Source of the DNA: Nocardioides kribbensis
GTDB lineage: Bacteria > Actinomycetota > Actinomycetes > Propionibacteriales > Nocardioidaceae
Length of the DNA stretch: 64,000 nt
Direction of reading: 5' to 3'
Assembly (NCBI RefSeq): GCF_015070375.1
Contig: NZ_JADCLL010000002.1
Coordinates: 124,001 to 188,000 of the forward strand
This document shows, piece after piece, positions 16,235 through 30,333 of this stretch. Position numbers and translations under genes: made by a program. Below the pieces are notes generated by a model. That model had not been told where the DNA came from and did no database searches. It worked only from the letters and a program-made list of their open reading frames with translations. The stretch's first letter is position 1. Each line of letters starts with the position of its first letter.

Positions 16235-16768
16235 CTAGTAGGCGAAGACGTGGACGCTCAGGACGTCGATCTCACGCCGTTCGTCGCCGAAGAAAGCCCC
16301 CAGCCGACGAGAGACGGTGAGGAACGGGCGCTCTCTGGGCCGGCCGTCCTCGCGCCAGTTGTTGTGAGGGACGATCAAGAACAGGTGGTGTGCGTCAGCC
16401 GCCACGTGGGCCTTCCACAGGTCCTTGAGATCGTGGTTGTTGGTGATGGTGCCACCGCGCTCGACCTCGGCGATGATTCCCCGCTGCTCCGCGAGCGTGA
16501 AGAAGAAGTCCGGCCGGGCCTGCGTGACGAGCCCCGTCTGGGGAGTCAGCACCACCTCCTCCCCGAATCCCAACTCCTCGCGCAGGAGGACGGCGAAGTG
16601 ATCCTGGATGGCCTTGCTCTTCGCATTGTGGACGTGCAACGTCGCGATCTCGTCAGCTGTCGATGCGATGTGGGCGAGCAACCGAGCGGCGAGGGCGTCG
16701 ACGGCCTGCATCTCGAGGGCTTGGTCCGGGGAGAGGGACGCCTTGACGTGCCGCGCATAGCCCTCCAT
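16235..16768 (-). CDS. Orphan PD-(D/E)XK nuclease-like hypothetical protein
   Basis: A protein of 177 residues of no family I can name. It has a helix (HNAKSKAIQDHFAVLLREEL) followed by RPDFFF, a short gap, then IIAEVERG. This spacing resembles the PD-(D/E)XK nuclease core, with Glu in place of the usual Lys. Next is a polar helix with NNHDLKDLWKAHV and the strand HLFLIVPHNN. Base and codon use are visibly less GC-biased than in neighbours, suggesting transfer. It lies on the 3' side of tRNA-Ala, a common integration site. No methyltransferase or other partner is seen, so a restriction role is unsupported. Function is unknown. Confidence 0.7.
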   Translation of the reverse strand: MEGYARHVKASLSPDQALEMQAVDALAARLLAHIASTADEIATLHVHNAKSKAIQDHFAVLLREELGFGEEVVLTPQTGLVTQARPDFFFTLAEQRGIIAEVERGGTITNNHDLKDLWKAHVAADAHHLFLIVPHNNWREDGRPRERPFLTVSRRLGAFFGDERREIDVLSVHVFAY

Positions 16769-16886
16769 CGGCCGAAGCTTCGCAGCTCGCCCACCAAGAA
16801 GCTAGTCGTCCAGCGCGAGCACGGTGCGGCGGACTCCGGCGGGCTGGCGCGTCGAGCAGAGAGGGGTCATGAGGGCGACCGAGTGG

Positions 16887-16959
16887 TGGAGCCTAGGGGA
16901 CTCGAACCCCTAACCCCCTGCTTGCAAAGCAGGTGCGCTACCAATTGCGCCAAGGCCCC
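16887..16959 (-). tRNA. tRNA-Ala (anticodon TGC)
   Basis: A full 73-base cloverleaf on the minus strand: acceptor GGGGCCT pairs with AGGCTCC, anticodon loop CTTTGCAAG with TGC, and T-loop GGTTCGAGTCC. The discriminator base is A, and CCA is encoded immediately after (16884-16886). Confidence 0.97.
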
Positions 16960-17027
16960 GTACGGCGTGAGCCGCGGGTGTGGCCGCGGGGGCCACCGGG
17001 TGGATCAGTCGGTGGGAGGCCGAGGCC

Positions 17028-17153
17028 TCAGGAGCGGGCGACCGGGTCGGTGGCCTCGGCCCACAGGGCCTGCTCCGAGCGGCTCTCATCGAGCTTGCGC
17101 TTGGTGAGGACGGCTCCGGCGGCGGCGAGGGCCAGCAGGACGATCTTCTTCAC
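17028..17153 (-). CDS. DLW-39 family small protein
   Basis: A 41-residue protein with an N-terminal hydrophobic helix ([16 protein letters not shown]), a charged stretch ([12 protein letters not shown]) and the diagnostic ending [10 protein letters not shown]. This matches the DLW-39 family, a tiny actinobacterial protein usually encoded beside the tRNA genes near gyrA. The GTG start at 17153 follows GGAGGCACACC. The function is unknown. It lies between tRNA-Ala and tRNA-Ile on the same strand. Confidence 0.88.
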   Translation of the reverse strand: MKKIVLLALAAAGAVLTKRKLDESRSEQALWAEATDPVARS

Positions 17154-17229
17154 GGTGTGCCTCCGCAGTGGTGGGGCGATCGGTGACTCCGGCTGTGCCT
17201 CGTGGAGCGGGAGGCGGTGGTCGTGCTGG

Positions 17230-17303
17230 TGGGCCTAACAGGACTTGAACCTGTGACCTCTTCCTTATCAGGGAAGCGCTCTAACCGTCTGAGCTATAGG
17301 CCC
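17230..17303 (-). tRNA. tRNA-Ile (anticodon GAT)
   Basis: A 74-base cloverleaf on the minus strand: acceptor GGGCCTA pairs with TAGGCCC, anticodon loop CTGATAA with GAT, and T-loop GGTTCAAGTCC. The discriminator is A, and CCA is encoded (17227-17229). The tRNA-Ile/tRNA-Ala pair downstream of gyrA is standard in actinobacteria. Confidence 0.97.
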
Positions 17304-17375
17304 TCTTCCCGACCTGGATCGGGGTGGACGCCGGGCGACCGAGGCGTGACGTTACCCCACCGCGCCGGGCCGGGA

Positions 17376-17409
17376 CAAAACGGGCCGCGGCCGGTGCTCC
17401 GGCCGCGGC
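17376..17409 (-). terminator. Intrinsic terminator of the gyrB-gyrA-DUF3566 unit
   Basis: On the minus strand, GCCGCGGCCGG pairs with CCGGCCGCGGC around a four-base loop (17384-17409). It is followed by CGTTTTGTCC, a short T-run. It lies 12 bases beyond the DUF3566 stop. Confidence 0.85.
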
Positions 17410-17420
17410 GCCGCGAGGTG

Positions 17421-17965
17421 TCAGTTGTCCTCGGAGAGGGTGACCTCGATGCCGCCGAGGAGCGCGGCGGCCATGTTGTAGAGGAACGCACCGAGGGTGG
17501 CGACGGCGGTGATCAGCACGACGTCGATGGCGGCCACCAGCATCGTGAAGCCCAGGACGCGGGAGGTGCCGACGTAGTTCTCGACGTCGAAGTCGCCGGC
17601 CTCCTGGCCGCCGATCATGTTGCGCACGGTCTCGTTGATCGACTCCCAGACCCCGGCGGCGCCGAGCACCGACCAGACCATGAGCACCGAGACGACGGTG
17701 ACCACGGCGAAGGCGATGGCCAGCAGGAACGACGTCTTCATCACCGACCAGGGGTCGATGCGGGTCAGCCGCAGTCGCGCCCGGCGCGGGCCCCGGGAGG
17801 TGGCGCCGGCGCCCGGGGTGACGGTGGTGCCGGTCGCCTTGGCCTTCTTCTCCTGCGTCATCGAGGAGAAGGCCGACTGCACGCGGTCTGTGAGCGCCGG
17901 CCGCGTGGCGGTGGCATCGGGGTCGTCGGTGCGGGTCGAGCCCCGCTCGGCGGGTCGGTCGGTCA

Positions 17966-17966
<1 letters not shown>
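17421..17966 (-). CDS. DUF3566 domain transmembrane protein
   Basis: A protein of 181 residues with an unstructured polar N-terminus, then the conserved block RLRLTRIDPWSVMKTSFLLAIAF. Two membrane helices follow (about residues 83-106 and 139-165). The conserved tail reads NMAAALLGGIEVTLSED. DUF3566 proteins are almost always encoded directly after gyrA in actinobacteria and have no established role. The ATG shares one base with the gyrA stop (TGATG), so it is translationally coupled. Confidence 0.93.
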
Positions 17967-20725
<2,759 letters not shown>

Positions 20726-20779
20726 GTGTCTCGGTCTCTCTGGTCGGTTCTACCGGAATCTAGCGATCTCGCGAGAGAG

Positions 20780-22888
<2,109 letters not shown>

Positions 22889-23146
22889 GTCCACCTCTTC
22901 AGACTCCGGCTCCGCGAGGAGCGTGACATGAGCAGGGTCGCGCGAGGCGACCCAGGGGCCCATGATAGCCCGCTGAGGGCCTCTGCTCACGCAGGCGTCC
23001 CCAGCCGGGGGTCCTCACTGTGGAAAAAACCGCCCTGAGCGCTCCCTGAGGGCCTCGTGGAGCGCACGGGAGGGGGTCGGACAGGGACGGGTACGCCGGA
23101 GCCGCTCCGTGGGGCGCCGAGCGGCGCCGAGCGACGCGGCCGCTGG

Positions 23147-23752
23147 TCAGCCGTAGGTGTCGCGCGGGCCGCGACCGTCGCGCACCGAGCGCGGGCCCTT
23201 CTTCCACGTCGGCCCGTGGGGGCCGAGCACCTCGATCACCACGACCGTGCCGTGGCCCAGCTCCTCGTTGAGCCGGCGCACCAGCGTCGGCGCCAGCAGC
23301 TTGAGCTGGGTGGCCCAGGCGGTGGAGTCGGTGCGCACGACCAGGCGCCCGTCGGCGAACGACTCCGGCGTGCAGTGCGAGGAGACCTCCTGGCCGACCA
23401 GCTCGGGCCAGCGCCCGAAGACGCCGTGCACCCGCAGGTCGAGCTCCCAGCCGTGGTCGCCCACGAGCCGCGCCAGCGTGGCGTCGAGCAGCTGGGGGTC
23501 ACGGTCGTCGGGGTGCGAGCCGCTGACCCGCCCGCCGCTGCCGCGGTCGCGGCGCGGCTTGCGCCGGCGCGCCGCCGACGTCGTGCCGGCCGTGGCCCGT
23601 GCGATCGCCCGGGCCAGCTCCAGCCCGTCGGGGCGGTGCTCCGGCTGCTCGTCGGGCCCCGCCGCGGTCGGGCCGTCGGAGGAGGCGGGGCCGGCGGGCC
23701 GCTCGGGGCGGTCCGGTCCGCGGGGGTCGGCGGGGTCGGTGGGGTCAGGCAT
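23147..23752 (-). CDS. DUF721 family protein, DciA-like
   Basis: A protein of 201 residues. A Pro/Asp-rich N-terminus and a basic stretch ([17 protein letters not shown]) lead to a DUF721 domain (about 85-180: [43 protein letters not shown] in outline). DciA proteins load or operate the replicative helicase DnaB in bacteria lacking DnaC, and the recF-DUF721-gyrB order is standard in actinobacteria. The start overlaps the recF stop by eight bases, so translation is probably coupled. Confidence 0.9.
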   Translation of the reverse strand: MPDPTDPADPRGPDRPERPAGPASSDGPTAAGPDEQPEHRPDGLELARAIARATAGTTSAARRRKPRRDRGSGGRVSGSHPDDRDPQLLDATLARLVGDHGWELDLRVHGVFGRWPELVGQEVSSHCTPESFADGRLVVRTDSTAWATQLKLLAPTLVRRLNEELGHGTVVVIEVLGPHGPTWKKGPRSVRDGRGPRDTYG

Positions 23753-24989
23753 CGTCGCGGCGTACCTTCCCCTCCCCCACCAGGAACCTCGCCCCGGCCA
23801 GCGCGGCGGGCACGTCGGCGGCGACGGCCGCGGTCACCAGTACCTGCTCGGCCCCCGCGACCAGCTCGGCGAGCTGCGCCCGCCGCTCGGTGTCGAGCTC
23901 GGCGAAGACGTCGTCCAGGATCAGGATCGGGTCGTCGCCGTCGGAGCGCAACAGGTCGTAGGAGGCCAGGCGCAGCGCCAGCGCGAACGACCACGACTCG
24001 CCGTGGGAGGCGTAGCCCTTCACCGGCAGCCGCGGCCCGCCGCTGGTCGGGGCCTCCTCGCCGTCACCGGCGCCGGGGTCGGCGTCGGCCTCGGCCGCCT
24101 CGTCGGTCGAGGCGCCGGTCGCGGGACCGGCGCCGTGGCCGATCGTGAGCAGCAGCTCGTCGCGGTGGGGTCCCACCAGCGAGATGCCGCGGTCGAGCTC
24201 GTCCTTGCGACGCCGCTCCACCTCGGCCAGCAGCGCCTCGGCCAGCTCGGGCTGGGTGCGGGCACCGCCGAGCTCGAGGCTGGGGCGGTACTCGATGTCG
24301 GCGTCGTCGCGGCGCGCACCCCGCGCGACGGTCGCGTAGGCGGAGCCGACGTAGGGCCGCAGCTGCTCGACCAGCGCCAGCCGCTCGGCGAGCAGCTCGG
24401 CGCCGGTCGTGGCCAGGTGGGAGTCCCACACGCCGAGCGTCGACAGCGCGCCCTCCTGCGCCGAGCTGCCGCGGCGCGCGGCGCCCGCGGTCTTGAGCAG
24501 CGAGTTGCGCTGGCGCAGCACCCGGTCGTAGTCGGAGCGGACCCCGGCCAGGCGCGGGGTGCGCAGCACGAGCAGGTCGTCGAGGAACTTGCGCCGGTCC
24601 GACGGGTCGCCCTTGACCAGCGTGAGGTCCTCCGGCGAGAAGACCACGGTGCGCACCAGGCCGACCAGGTCGCGGGCCCGCGGCAGCGGGGAGCGGTTGA
24701 TGCGGGCGCGGTTGCTCCTGCCGGGGTTGAGCTCGACCTCGAGCACCGCCGTGCGCCCGTCGCGCACGACGGCGGCCCGCACGATCGCCTGCTCCGCGCC
24801 GGCCCGGATCAGCGGGGCGTCGCTGGCCACCCGGTGCGAGGCCAGGCGCGAGAGGTAGTCGATCGCCTCGACCAGGTTGGTCTTGCCCTGGCCGTTGCGG
24901 CCGATGAAGGCCGTGACGCCCGGCTCGAGCGCGACGTCGGCCGCGGGGTAGGAGCGGAAGTCGTGGAGGGTGAGGTGGGAGACGTACAC
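23745..24989 (-). CDS. recF: DNA replication and repair protein RecF
   Basis: A SMC-like ATPase of 414 residues that helps load RecA at single-strand gaps. Walker A is GRNGQGKT (residues 30-37), followed by [10 protein letters not shown]. The Walker B/D-loop is [17 protein letters not shown], and a signature-type [14 protein letters not shown] precedes it. An insertion rich in Thr/Glu/Ala/Asp (about 295-325) lies between the conserved parts. Start ATG 24989, 13 bases after the gnd stop. Confidence 0.97.
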   Translation of the reverse strand: MYVSHLTLHDFRSYPAADVALEPGVTAFIGRNGQGKTNLVEAIDYLSRLASHRVASDAPLIRAGAEQAIVRAAVVRDGRTAVLEVELNPGRSNRARINRSPLPRARDLVGLVRTVVFSPEDLTLVKGDPSDRRKFLDDLLVLRTPRLAGVRSDYDRVLRQRNSLLKTAGAARRGSSAQEGALSTLGVWDSHLATTGAELLAERLALVEQLRPYVGSAYATVARGARRDDADIEYRPSLELGGARTQPELAEALLAEVERRRKDELDRGISLVGPHRDELLLTIGHGAGPATGASTDEAAEADADPGAGDGEEAPTSGGPRLPVKGYASHGESWSFALALRLASYDLLRSDGDDPILILDDVFAELDTERRAQLAELVAGAEQVLVTAAVAADVPAALAGARFLVGEGKVRRDDA

Positions 24990-25002
24990 CCGGCGGCCGG
25001 GC

Positions 25003-25920
25003 CTAGCCGCCGCGGACGTCGGGGTTGGCGTCGCCGCCGACGGGGGCCTCGGTGTGCACGGCGTGACCGCCGAACTGGTTGCGCATCGCCGCGATCGCCT
25101 TCATCGCCGGGCTGTCGTCCTGGCGCGAGGTGAACCGGGCGAAGAGCGAGGCGGCGATGACGTTCATCGGCACGGCGTTGTCGATGGCCGCCTCGACCGT
25201 CCACCGGCCCTCGCCGGAGTCGTCGGCGTAGCCGCGCAGCTGGTCGAGGTGGGTGTCGTCCTCGATGGCGGCGACGAGCAGGTCGAGGAGCCACGAGCGG
25301 ATGACGGTGCCGGAGCGCCAGGAGTCGAAGACCGCCGGGACGTCCTCGACGAGGTCGACCTTCTCCAGCAGCTCCCAGCCCTCGGCGTAGCTCTGCATCA
25401 TGGCGTACTCGATGCCGTTGTGGACCATCTTGGCGAAGTGGCCCGCGCCGGGCTTGCGGCCGGCGTGGACGAACCCGCCCTCGGCGGGCTTGAGGGCGTC
25501 GAGGGCCGGCTGGACCTTGGCGACGTCCTCGTCGGAGCCGCCGCACATCAGCGCGTAGCCGTTCTGAAGGCCCCACACACCGCCGGAGACGCCGCAGTCG
25601 ACGAAGCCGACGCCCTTCTCGGCGAGCATCGCGGCGTTGGCCTGGTCGTCGGTCCACTTGGAGTTACCGCCGTCGACGACCAGGTCGCCCTCGCCGAGCA
25701 GCTCCCCCAGGGCCGCGACGGTCTCGCGGGTGGGGTCGCCCGCGGGCACCATCACCCACACGACCTTCGGCGAGGGCAGCTGCTCGACCATCGAGGCCAG
25801 GCTGTCGGCGTCGGCCAGGTCGGGGTTGCGGTCGTAGCCGACGACGGTGTGGCCGGCCTCCCGCAGGCGCGAGCGCATGTTGCCGCCCATCTTCCCGAGT
25901 CCGACGAGTCCGATGTCCAT
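25003..25920 (-). CDS. gnd: 6-phosphogluconate dehydrogenase (decarboxylating), short GntZ type
   Basis: A cytoplasmic oxidoreductase of 305 residues converting 6-phosphogluconate to ribulose 5-phosphate. The dinucleotide fold begins at once ([13 protein letters not shown]). The substrate region is seen as [16 protein letters not shown] and the catalytic Lys in [12 protein letters not shown]. The length matches the short, often NAD-dependent class rather than the 470-residue enzyme. The ATG at 25920 follows GGAGGTACTC. Its position between dnaN and recF is conserved in actinobacteria. Confidence 0.96.
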   Translation of the reverse strand: MDIGLVGLGKMGGNMRSRLREAGHTVVGYDRNPDLADADSLASMVEQLPSPKVVWVMVPAGDPTRETVAALGELLGEGDLVVDGGNSKWTDDQANAAMLAEKGVGFVDCGVSGGVWGLQNGYALMCGGSDEDVAKVQPALDALKPAEGGFVHAGRKPGAGHFAKMVHNGIEYAMMQSYAEGWELLEKVDLVEDVPAVFDSWRSGTVIRSWLLDLLVAAIEDDTHLDQLRGYADDSGEGRWTVEAAIDNAVPMNVIAASLFARFTSRQDDSPAMKAIAAMRNQFGGHAVHTEAPVGGDANPDVRGG

Positions 25921-25978
25921 GAGTACCTCCGGGTGCGCGGGCAGGGGTGGGCCCCGGCGGGGGCCGAGGGGTGGTGGG

Positions 25979-27118
25979 TCAGGAGAGCAGGCGGCGCGGC
26001 ATGAGCAGGTAGCGGAAGCCGGTGTCGGTGCCCGCCTCGGCCGGCGACCCGCTGATGACGACCGGCTTGGCGGCCTGGGTGAAGGCCAGCTCGACGATCG
26101 GCTCGTCGATGGCGCTCAGCCCGTCGAGCAGGAACTGGGGGTTGAAGCCGGTCGTGATGTCGTCGCCCTCGATCTGGGCCTCGATCGACTCCGAGGCCTG
26201 CGCCTCGTCGCCCGACCCGGCGTCGAGGGTGAGCACACCGTCGCTGAAGGCCAACTGCACGGCGGTGTTGCGCTCGGCGACGAGCGAGACGCGCTTGACC
26301 GACTCGATCAGCGCCGCCTTGTCGACCTTGGCCACGGTGAGGTGCTCGCTGGGGAAGAGGCTGCGGACCTTGGGGAACTCACCGTCGAGCAGTCGCGTCG
26401 TCGTACGCCGCACCCCGCCCGGCGCCGCGCCCTCGAAGCCGATGATGCCCTCGCCGCTGCCGCTGGCGGCCAGCGCGATGACGACCTCGCTGCCCGCGGT
26501 CAGCGACTTGGCGGTGTCGCCGAGCACCTTCGCCGGCACCAGCGCAGCGAGGGTCTCGTCGGGGGTGCGGGGGTCCCAGCCCAGCTCGCGCTGGGAGAGG
26601 CGGAAGCGGTCGGTGGCCAGCAGCGAGATGCTCGAGCCGTCGATCTCGAGCCGCACGCCGGTCAGCACCGGGAGCATGTCGTCGCGCCCTGCCGCCGTGA
26701 CGGCCTGGGCCACCGAGTGGGCGAAGACGTCGCTCTGCACCGTGCCGGTCGCCGCGGGCATGTCGGGCAGCGACGGGTAGTCGGCCACCGGCATGGTCTG
26801 GAGGCTGAAGCGGGCCGAGCCGCAGGTGAGGGACACCCGTGAGCCGTCGAGCACCATCTCGACCGGCTTGGCCGGCAGGCTGCGGCAGATGTCGGCGAGC
26901 AGCCGGCCGCTGACCAGGGCGCGGCCCTCGGTGGTCACGTCGGCCTTGAGCGTGGCGCGGGCCGAGGTCTCGTAGTCGAAGGTCGAGAGCACCAGGCCCT
27001 CGTCGTCGGTCTCGATCAGCAGGCCGGCGAGGACGGGGACGCTCGGACGGACCGGCAGGCTGCGGGCAGCCCAGGCGACGGCATCGGCGAGCACGTCGCG
27101 TTCGACGCGGAACTTCAC
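25979..27118 (-). CDS. dnaN: DNA polymerase III beta sliding clamp
   Basis: The ring-forming processivity factor of the replicase, 379 residues from GTG 27118 with ribosome site GAAGGACACACC. An in-frame ATG at 27166 would add 16 residues lacking homology. Clamp landmarks are seen: N-terminal VKFRVERDVLADAVAWAARSLP, VSGRLLADICRSLP in domain 1, and the C-terminal RYLLMPRRL ending. The putative oriC is directly upstream. Confidence 0.98.
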   Translation of the reverse strand: MKFRVERDVLADAVAWAARSLPVRPSVPVLAGLLIETDDEGLVLSTFDYETSARATLKADVTTEGRALVSGRLLADICRSLPAKPVEMVLDGSRVSLTCGSARFSLQTMPVADYPSLPDMPAATGTVQSDVFAHSVAQAVTAAGRDDMLPVLTGVRLEIDGSSISLLATDRFRLSQRELGWDPRTPDETLAALVPAKVLGDTAKSLTAGSEVVIALAASGSGEGIIGFEGAAPGGVRRTTTRLLDGEFPKVRSLFPSEHLTVAKVDKAALIESVKRVSLVAERNTAVQLAFSDGVLTLDAGSGDEAQASESIEAQIEGDDITTGFNPQFLLDGLSAIDEPIVELAFTQAAKPVVISGSPAEAGTDTGFRYLLMPRRLLS

Positions 27119-27579
27119 GGTGTGTCCTTCGGGTGCGGCTGGGCTCTGGGGGGCTGATCCTGCCACGTCGTCCCGGCCGCTGGGAGTCCGGTGCGTCCTG
27201 TCGTGCTCCGTGCACCGGGTGCTCGCCCTGCGCTCATCGGTCCGTCACAGGCGCCGGGCGGAGGAGTTGTGCACAGGCAGGGGGGTCGGAACATGTTCAC
27301 GGAGGATCTGGACGTCTGGAGGTACGGAGGAGTCATAGCAGCGGTGGAATCTGTGGACAGCCAGCGTCTGCGCAGGTCAGGCCGCGTGGCGCTCGCTCAC
27401 AGGCCCTGTGCACGACGCCGTGGAACCACAAGGACCGGTGTGCAGTCGCGGGCGGCCGGTGAGTTCCGTCCACCGCTCGTCCACAGCCTCTCCCGGCGAT
27501 GCGGGGCCGGCGCACAGGCGGCTCCACATCCCACAACGGTGTAGTTCACCCGCGCACCGACGAGGTGGCGACGGGCGGA
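27119..27579. other. oriC: Putative chromosomal replication origin (oriC)
   Basis: A 461-base gene-free stretch between dnaN and dnaA, the standard actinobacterial oriC position. Candidate DnaA boxes include TTGTGCACA (27267-27275), TGTGGACAG (minus strand, 27352-27360) and TCGTCCACA (27477-27485). Weaker ones lie near 27398 (CTGTGCACG) and 27472 (CCGTCCACC). The bases around 27295-27360 are less GC-rich than the surroundings and include the palindrome AACATGTT. I see no long AT-rich unwinding element, which fits high-GC origins. Confidence 0.85.
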
Positions 27580-29013
27580 TCAGACCTGACGGGCCTGCAT
27601 CTTCACGCGGTTGGTGAGCTCGCTGACCTGGTTGAAGACGGCCCGGCGCTCGGCCAGCAGCTGGTTGATCTTGCGGTCGGCGTACATGACCGTGGTGTGG
27701 TCGCGGTTGCCGAACTGCGCGCCGATCTTCGGCAGCGAGAGGTCGGTGAGCTCACGGCACAGGTACATGGCGATCTGGCGGGCCATGACGAGGTGCCGAC
27801 CGCGCGAGGGGCCGGTGAGCTCCTCGATGGACAGACCGAAGTACGCCGCCGTCTGGGCGATGATCAGCGCAGCGGTGATCTCGGGCTCCCCGCCCTCGGG
27901 GATCAGGTCCTTCAGCACGATCTCGGCCAGGGTCATGTCGACCTCCTGGCGGTTGAGGTTGGCGAAGGCCGTCACCCGGATCAGCGCGCCCTCCAGCTCG
28001 CGGATGTTGGTCTGGATCTTCGAGGCGATGAACTCCAGCACGTCCGGCGGCGCGGTCAGGCGGTCCATGGCGGCCTTCTTGCGCAGGATCGCGATGCGCG
28101 TCTCGAGGTCGGGGGGCTGGACGTCGGTGATCAGCCCCCACTCGAAGCGGTTGCGCAGCCGGTCCTCGAGCGCCTCGAGCCGCTTGGGCGCGCGGTCGGA
28201 GGTCAGCACGATCTGCTTGTTGGCGTTGTGGAGGGTGTTGAACGTGTGGAAGAACTCCTCCTGGGTCTGGGTCTTGCCCTCCAGGAACTGGATGTCGTCG
28301 ATCAGCAGCACGTCGACGTCGCGGTAGCGCCGCTTGAAGCGGTCCTGCCGGTCGTCGCGGATCGCGTTGATGAACTCGTTGGTGAACTCCTCGCTCGACA
28401 CGTAGCGCACCTTGGCGCCGGTGTAGAGCGAGCGCACGTAGTGGCCGATGGCGTGGAGCAGGTGGGTCTTGCCCAGCCCGGAGTCGCCGTAGACCAGCAG
28501 CGGGTTGTAGGCCTTGCCGGGAGCCTCGGCGACAGCGACGGCCGCCGCGTGGGGGAAGCGGTTGGACGAGCCGATGACGAACGTCTCGAAGGTGTACTTG
28601 GGGTTGAGCCGCGTCTCCAGCGCGCTCGTCTGGCGGCTGCCCGCCTGCTCCGCGACGGGGGCGGGCTCGGCGCGTCGTGTGTCTATGTCGACATGTCGAT
28701 CAATGGTCTCGACCGGGGTCGGGTCGGGACTGGTGGGGCGGGGCTCGTCCTCGAGCTGGGGGTTCACCGTCACCGCGATGCGGATCTCCCGGCCGAAGGA
28801 GACCGTGAGGGCGTCCTCCAGCTGACCGCGCAGCCGGCCCTCGAGCTGCCCGCGCGTGAAGTCGTTGGGCACCGCGATGATCGCCGTGTTGCCGTGGAGG
28901 GTCACCGGCTCGCTGGCGTTGAGCCAGGCGCGCTGGTTGGGCTGCAGGTCCGCCACCACCGAGCGCCAGGCCGGGCCGAGCTCCGGGGGCGTCTGGTCCA
29001 CGTCTTGGTCCAC
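27580..29013 (-). CDS. dnaA: Chromosomal replication initiator DnaA
   Basis: The initiator ATPase, 477 residues from GTG 29013; a second in-frame GTG at 29001 is possible. Domain I occupies about residues 8-85. A variable Pro/Thr/Asp linker follows, then the AAA+ domain with Walker A GDSGLGKT (Lys182) and Walker [11 protein letters not shown]. The DNA-binding domain carries the signature [16 protein letters not shown]. Two DnaA boxes in its leader (29095-29115) and one upstream of the -35 suggest autoregulation. Confidence 0.98.
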   Translation of the reverse strand: MDQDVDQTPPELGPAWRSVVADLQPNQRAWLNASEPVTLHGNTAIIAVPNDFTRGQLEGRLRGQLEDALTVSFGREIRIAVTVNPQLEDEPRPTSPDPTPVETIDRHVDIDTRRAEPAPVAEQAGSRQTSALETRLNPKYTFETFVIGSSNRFPHAAAVAVAEAPGKAYNPLLVYGDSGLGKTHLLHAIGHYVRSLYTGAKVRYVSSEEFTNEFINAIRDDRQDRFKRRYRDVDVLLIDDIQFLEGKTQTQEEFFHTFNTLHNANKQIVLTSDRAPKRLEALEDRLRNRFEWGLITDVQPPDLETRIAILRKKAAMDRLTAPPDVLEFIASKIQTNIRELEGALIRVTAFANLNRQEVDMTLAEIVLKDLIPEGGEPEITAALIIAQTAAYFGLSIEELTGPSRGRHLVMARQIAMYLCRELTDLSLPKIGAQFGNRDHTTVMYADRKINQLLAERRAVFNQVSELTNRVKMQARQV

Positions 29014-29094
29014 GTCCTTGCCGCCTTCTGGTTGACCTTCTGGTTCGGTCCTCCGAAGGGGACCTCGGCCCGGGCGGGCCGCACGGTGCTCTGC

Positions 29095-29115
29095 TTCTCC
29101 ACACCTTTGTCCACA
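29095..29115. promoter_or_regulatory. Pair of DnaA boxes in the dnaA leader
   Basis: TTCTCCACA (29095-29103) and the consensus TTGTCCACA (29107-29115) lie three bases apart, between the presumed dnaA transcription start and its GTG. A third site, TCATCCACA (29324-29332), lies just upstream of the presumed -35. Confidence 0.7.
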
Positions 29116-29289
29116 GGTTGTGAAACTCCGTCGCGACCTCGTCGTCGCCGCGGTGCCGAGGCGCCGGGTGCGTCCGCCCTCCGCAACGTCTTCGCAGGTC
29201 AGAGGGGTGATGCGAGGGTGCTGCGGCGCGGTGCTCCGGTGCTGGCCACCTCGTCGGCGCCGTGGGTGCACGGGTCATCGGAGACCGCG

Positions 29290-29319
29290 AACGTAACGCG
29301 GTGCGCGAGCCCCGAGCAA
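29290..29319 (-). promoter_or_regulatory. Candidate dnaA promoter
   Basis: On the minus strand, TTGCTC (29319-29314) and TACGTT (29295-29290) are separated by 18 bases. Both fit the vegetative actinobacterial promoter pattern. Transcription would start near 29283, leaving a leader of about 270 bases that carries the DnaA boxes. Confidence 0.45.
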
Positions 29320-29370
29320 GACGTCATCCACAGGCTGGGGCGACCCCGTAGGCTGAGGTCGCCCGAGGGT

Positions 29371-29400
29371 TTGACCCTGTGGAATTCGAACGCGTACCGT
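29371..29400 (+). promoter_or_regulatory. Candidate rpmH-rnpA promoter
   Basis: TTGACC (29371-29376) and TACCGT (29395-29400) with an 18-base spacer match the -35/-10 consensus. They point towards rpmH, whose GTG lies about 165 bases downstream. The rest of 29014-29568 holds no gene. Confidence 0.5.
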
Positions 29401-29568
29401 TTGCCGGTCATCCGGCGTCGACGGGTGCCGCATGTCCAGGTCCTGCAGTGGACCTGGGTGGGCGGTGCCAGCCGACAGGTGCGTCGGGGCCCCGGTCCGC
29501 CGGGCGCTCCCGGGGTCCGGGCTCGCAGAGCCGTTGACCGCCAGTCCCTTGAACCGAAAGAGAAGCTC

Positions 29569-29706
29569 GTGAGCAAGCGTACGTACCAGCCGAACAACCG
29601 TCGTCGCCACAAGGTGCACGGGTTCCGCCTGCGCATGCGCACCCGCGCCGGCCGGTCGATCCTCTCCTCGCGCCGCCGCAAGGGCCGCAAGAGCCTGGCC
29701 GTCTGA
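29569..29706 (+). CDS. rpmH: 50S ribosomal protein L34
   Basis: A basic 45-residue protein with the complete L34 pattern ([19 protein letters not shown] then [19 protein letters not shown]). The GTG at 29569 is set by homology and preceded by AAAGAGAAG. It is divergent from dnaA, the universal arrangement, and rnpA follows after 25 bases. Confidence 0.98.
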   Translation: MSKRTYQPNNRRRHKVHGFRLRMRTRAGRSILSSRRRKGRKSLAV

Positions 29707-29731
29707 GCCTGACGACGGCCTCGGCCACCCG

Positions 29732-30064
29732 GTGCTCCCCCGCGACCACAGGCTCCGCGACTCGGACTCGTTCCGACGCGCGGGGCGTGGTCGGCGCGCG
29801 GGGAGCCGCACGCTCGTGGTGCACCTGAGCACCCCGGACGCCGCGGGTCCGGCACGGGTCGGCTTCGTCGTCAGCAAGGCCGTCGGCAACGCCGTGGCGC
29901 GCAACAGCGTCAAGCGGCGTCTGCGACACCTCGCCCGGGAGCAGCTCGACACGCTCCCGGGCGCTGCTGTGCTCGTGGTCCGTGCGCTGCCGGCCGCCGC
30001 GAGCGCCCCCAGCGCGGAACTCCGCTCCGACCTCGAGCGTTGCCTCCAGCGGGTGATGGCGTGA
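29732..30064 (+). CDS. rnpA: Ribonuclease P protein component
   Basis: The 110-residue basic protein subunit of RNase P, which matures tRNA 5' ends together with its RNA. The signature lies in [20 protein letters not shown] followed by RLRHLARE. Start GTG 29732 ([17 protein letters not shown]). The stop overlaps the yidD start as GTGA, so translation is coupled. Confidence 0.96.
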   Translation: MLPRDHRLRDSDSFRRAGRGRRAGSRTLVVHLSTPDAAGPARVGFVVSKAVGNAVARNSVKRRLRHLAREQLDTLPGAAVLVVRALPAAASAPSAELRSDLERCLQRVMA

Positions 30065-30330
30065 AGTACCTGCTCATCGGCTTCCTCCGGCTCTACCGCG
30101 CGGTGGTGAGCCCGCTCTACGGTCAGGTCTGCCGCTACCACCCGTCGTGCTCCGCCTACGCGCTGGAGGCGGTGACCGTGCACGGCAGTGCCCGCGGCAG
30201 CTGGCTCGCGGCACGGCGTGTGGCACGGTGCCACCCGTGGGCCGCCGGCGGCTACGACCCCGTGCCACCCTCTGTCCGTCCCACCCGCCGCTCGGCGGGA
30301 CCCGTCTCGACATCCCAGCAAGGAGCCTGA
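30061..30330 (+). CDS. yidD: Membrane protein insertion efficiency factor YidD
   Basis: A protein of 89 residues with the family core: [35 protein letters not shown] and [18 protein letters not shown]. YidD helps YidC insert membrane proteins and sits between rnpA and yidC in most genomes. The GTG overlaps the rnpA stop. The three conserved Cys residues are present. Confidence 0.96.
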   Translation: MKYLLIGFLRLYRAVVSPLYGQVCRYHPSCSAYALEAVTVHGSARGSWLAARRVARCHPWAAGGYDPVPPSVRPTRRSAGPVSTSQQGA

Positions 30331-30333
30331 TCG

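Noticed and set aside
16190-16959. tRNA-Ala attachment site bounding an integrated element
   Set aside because: I found no second copy of the tRNA 3' end on the far side of the nuclease-like gene and no integrase, so no element can be delimited.
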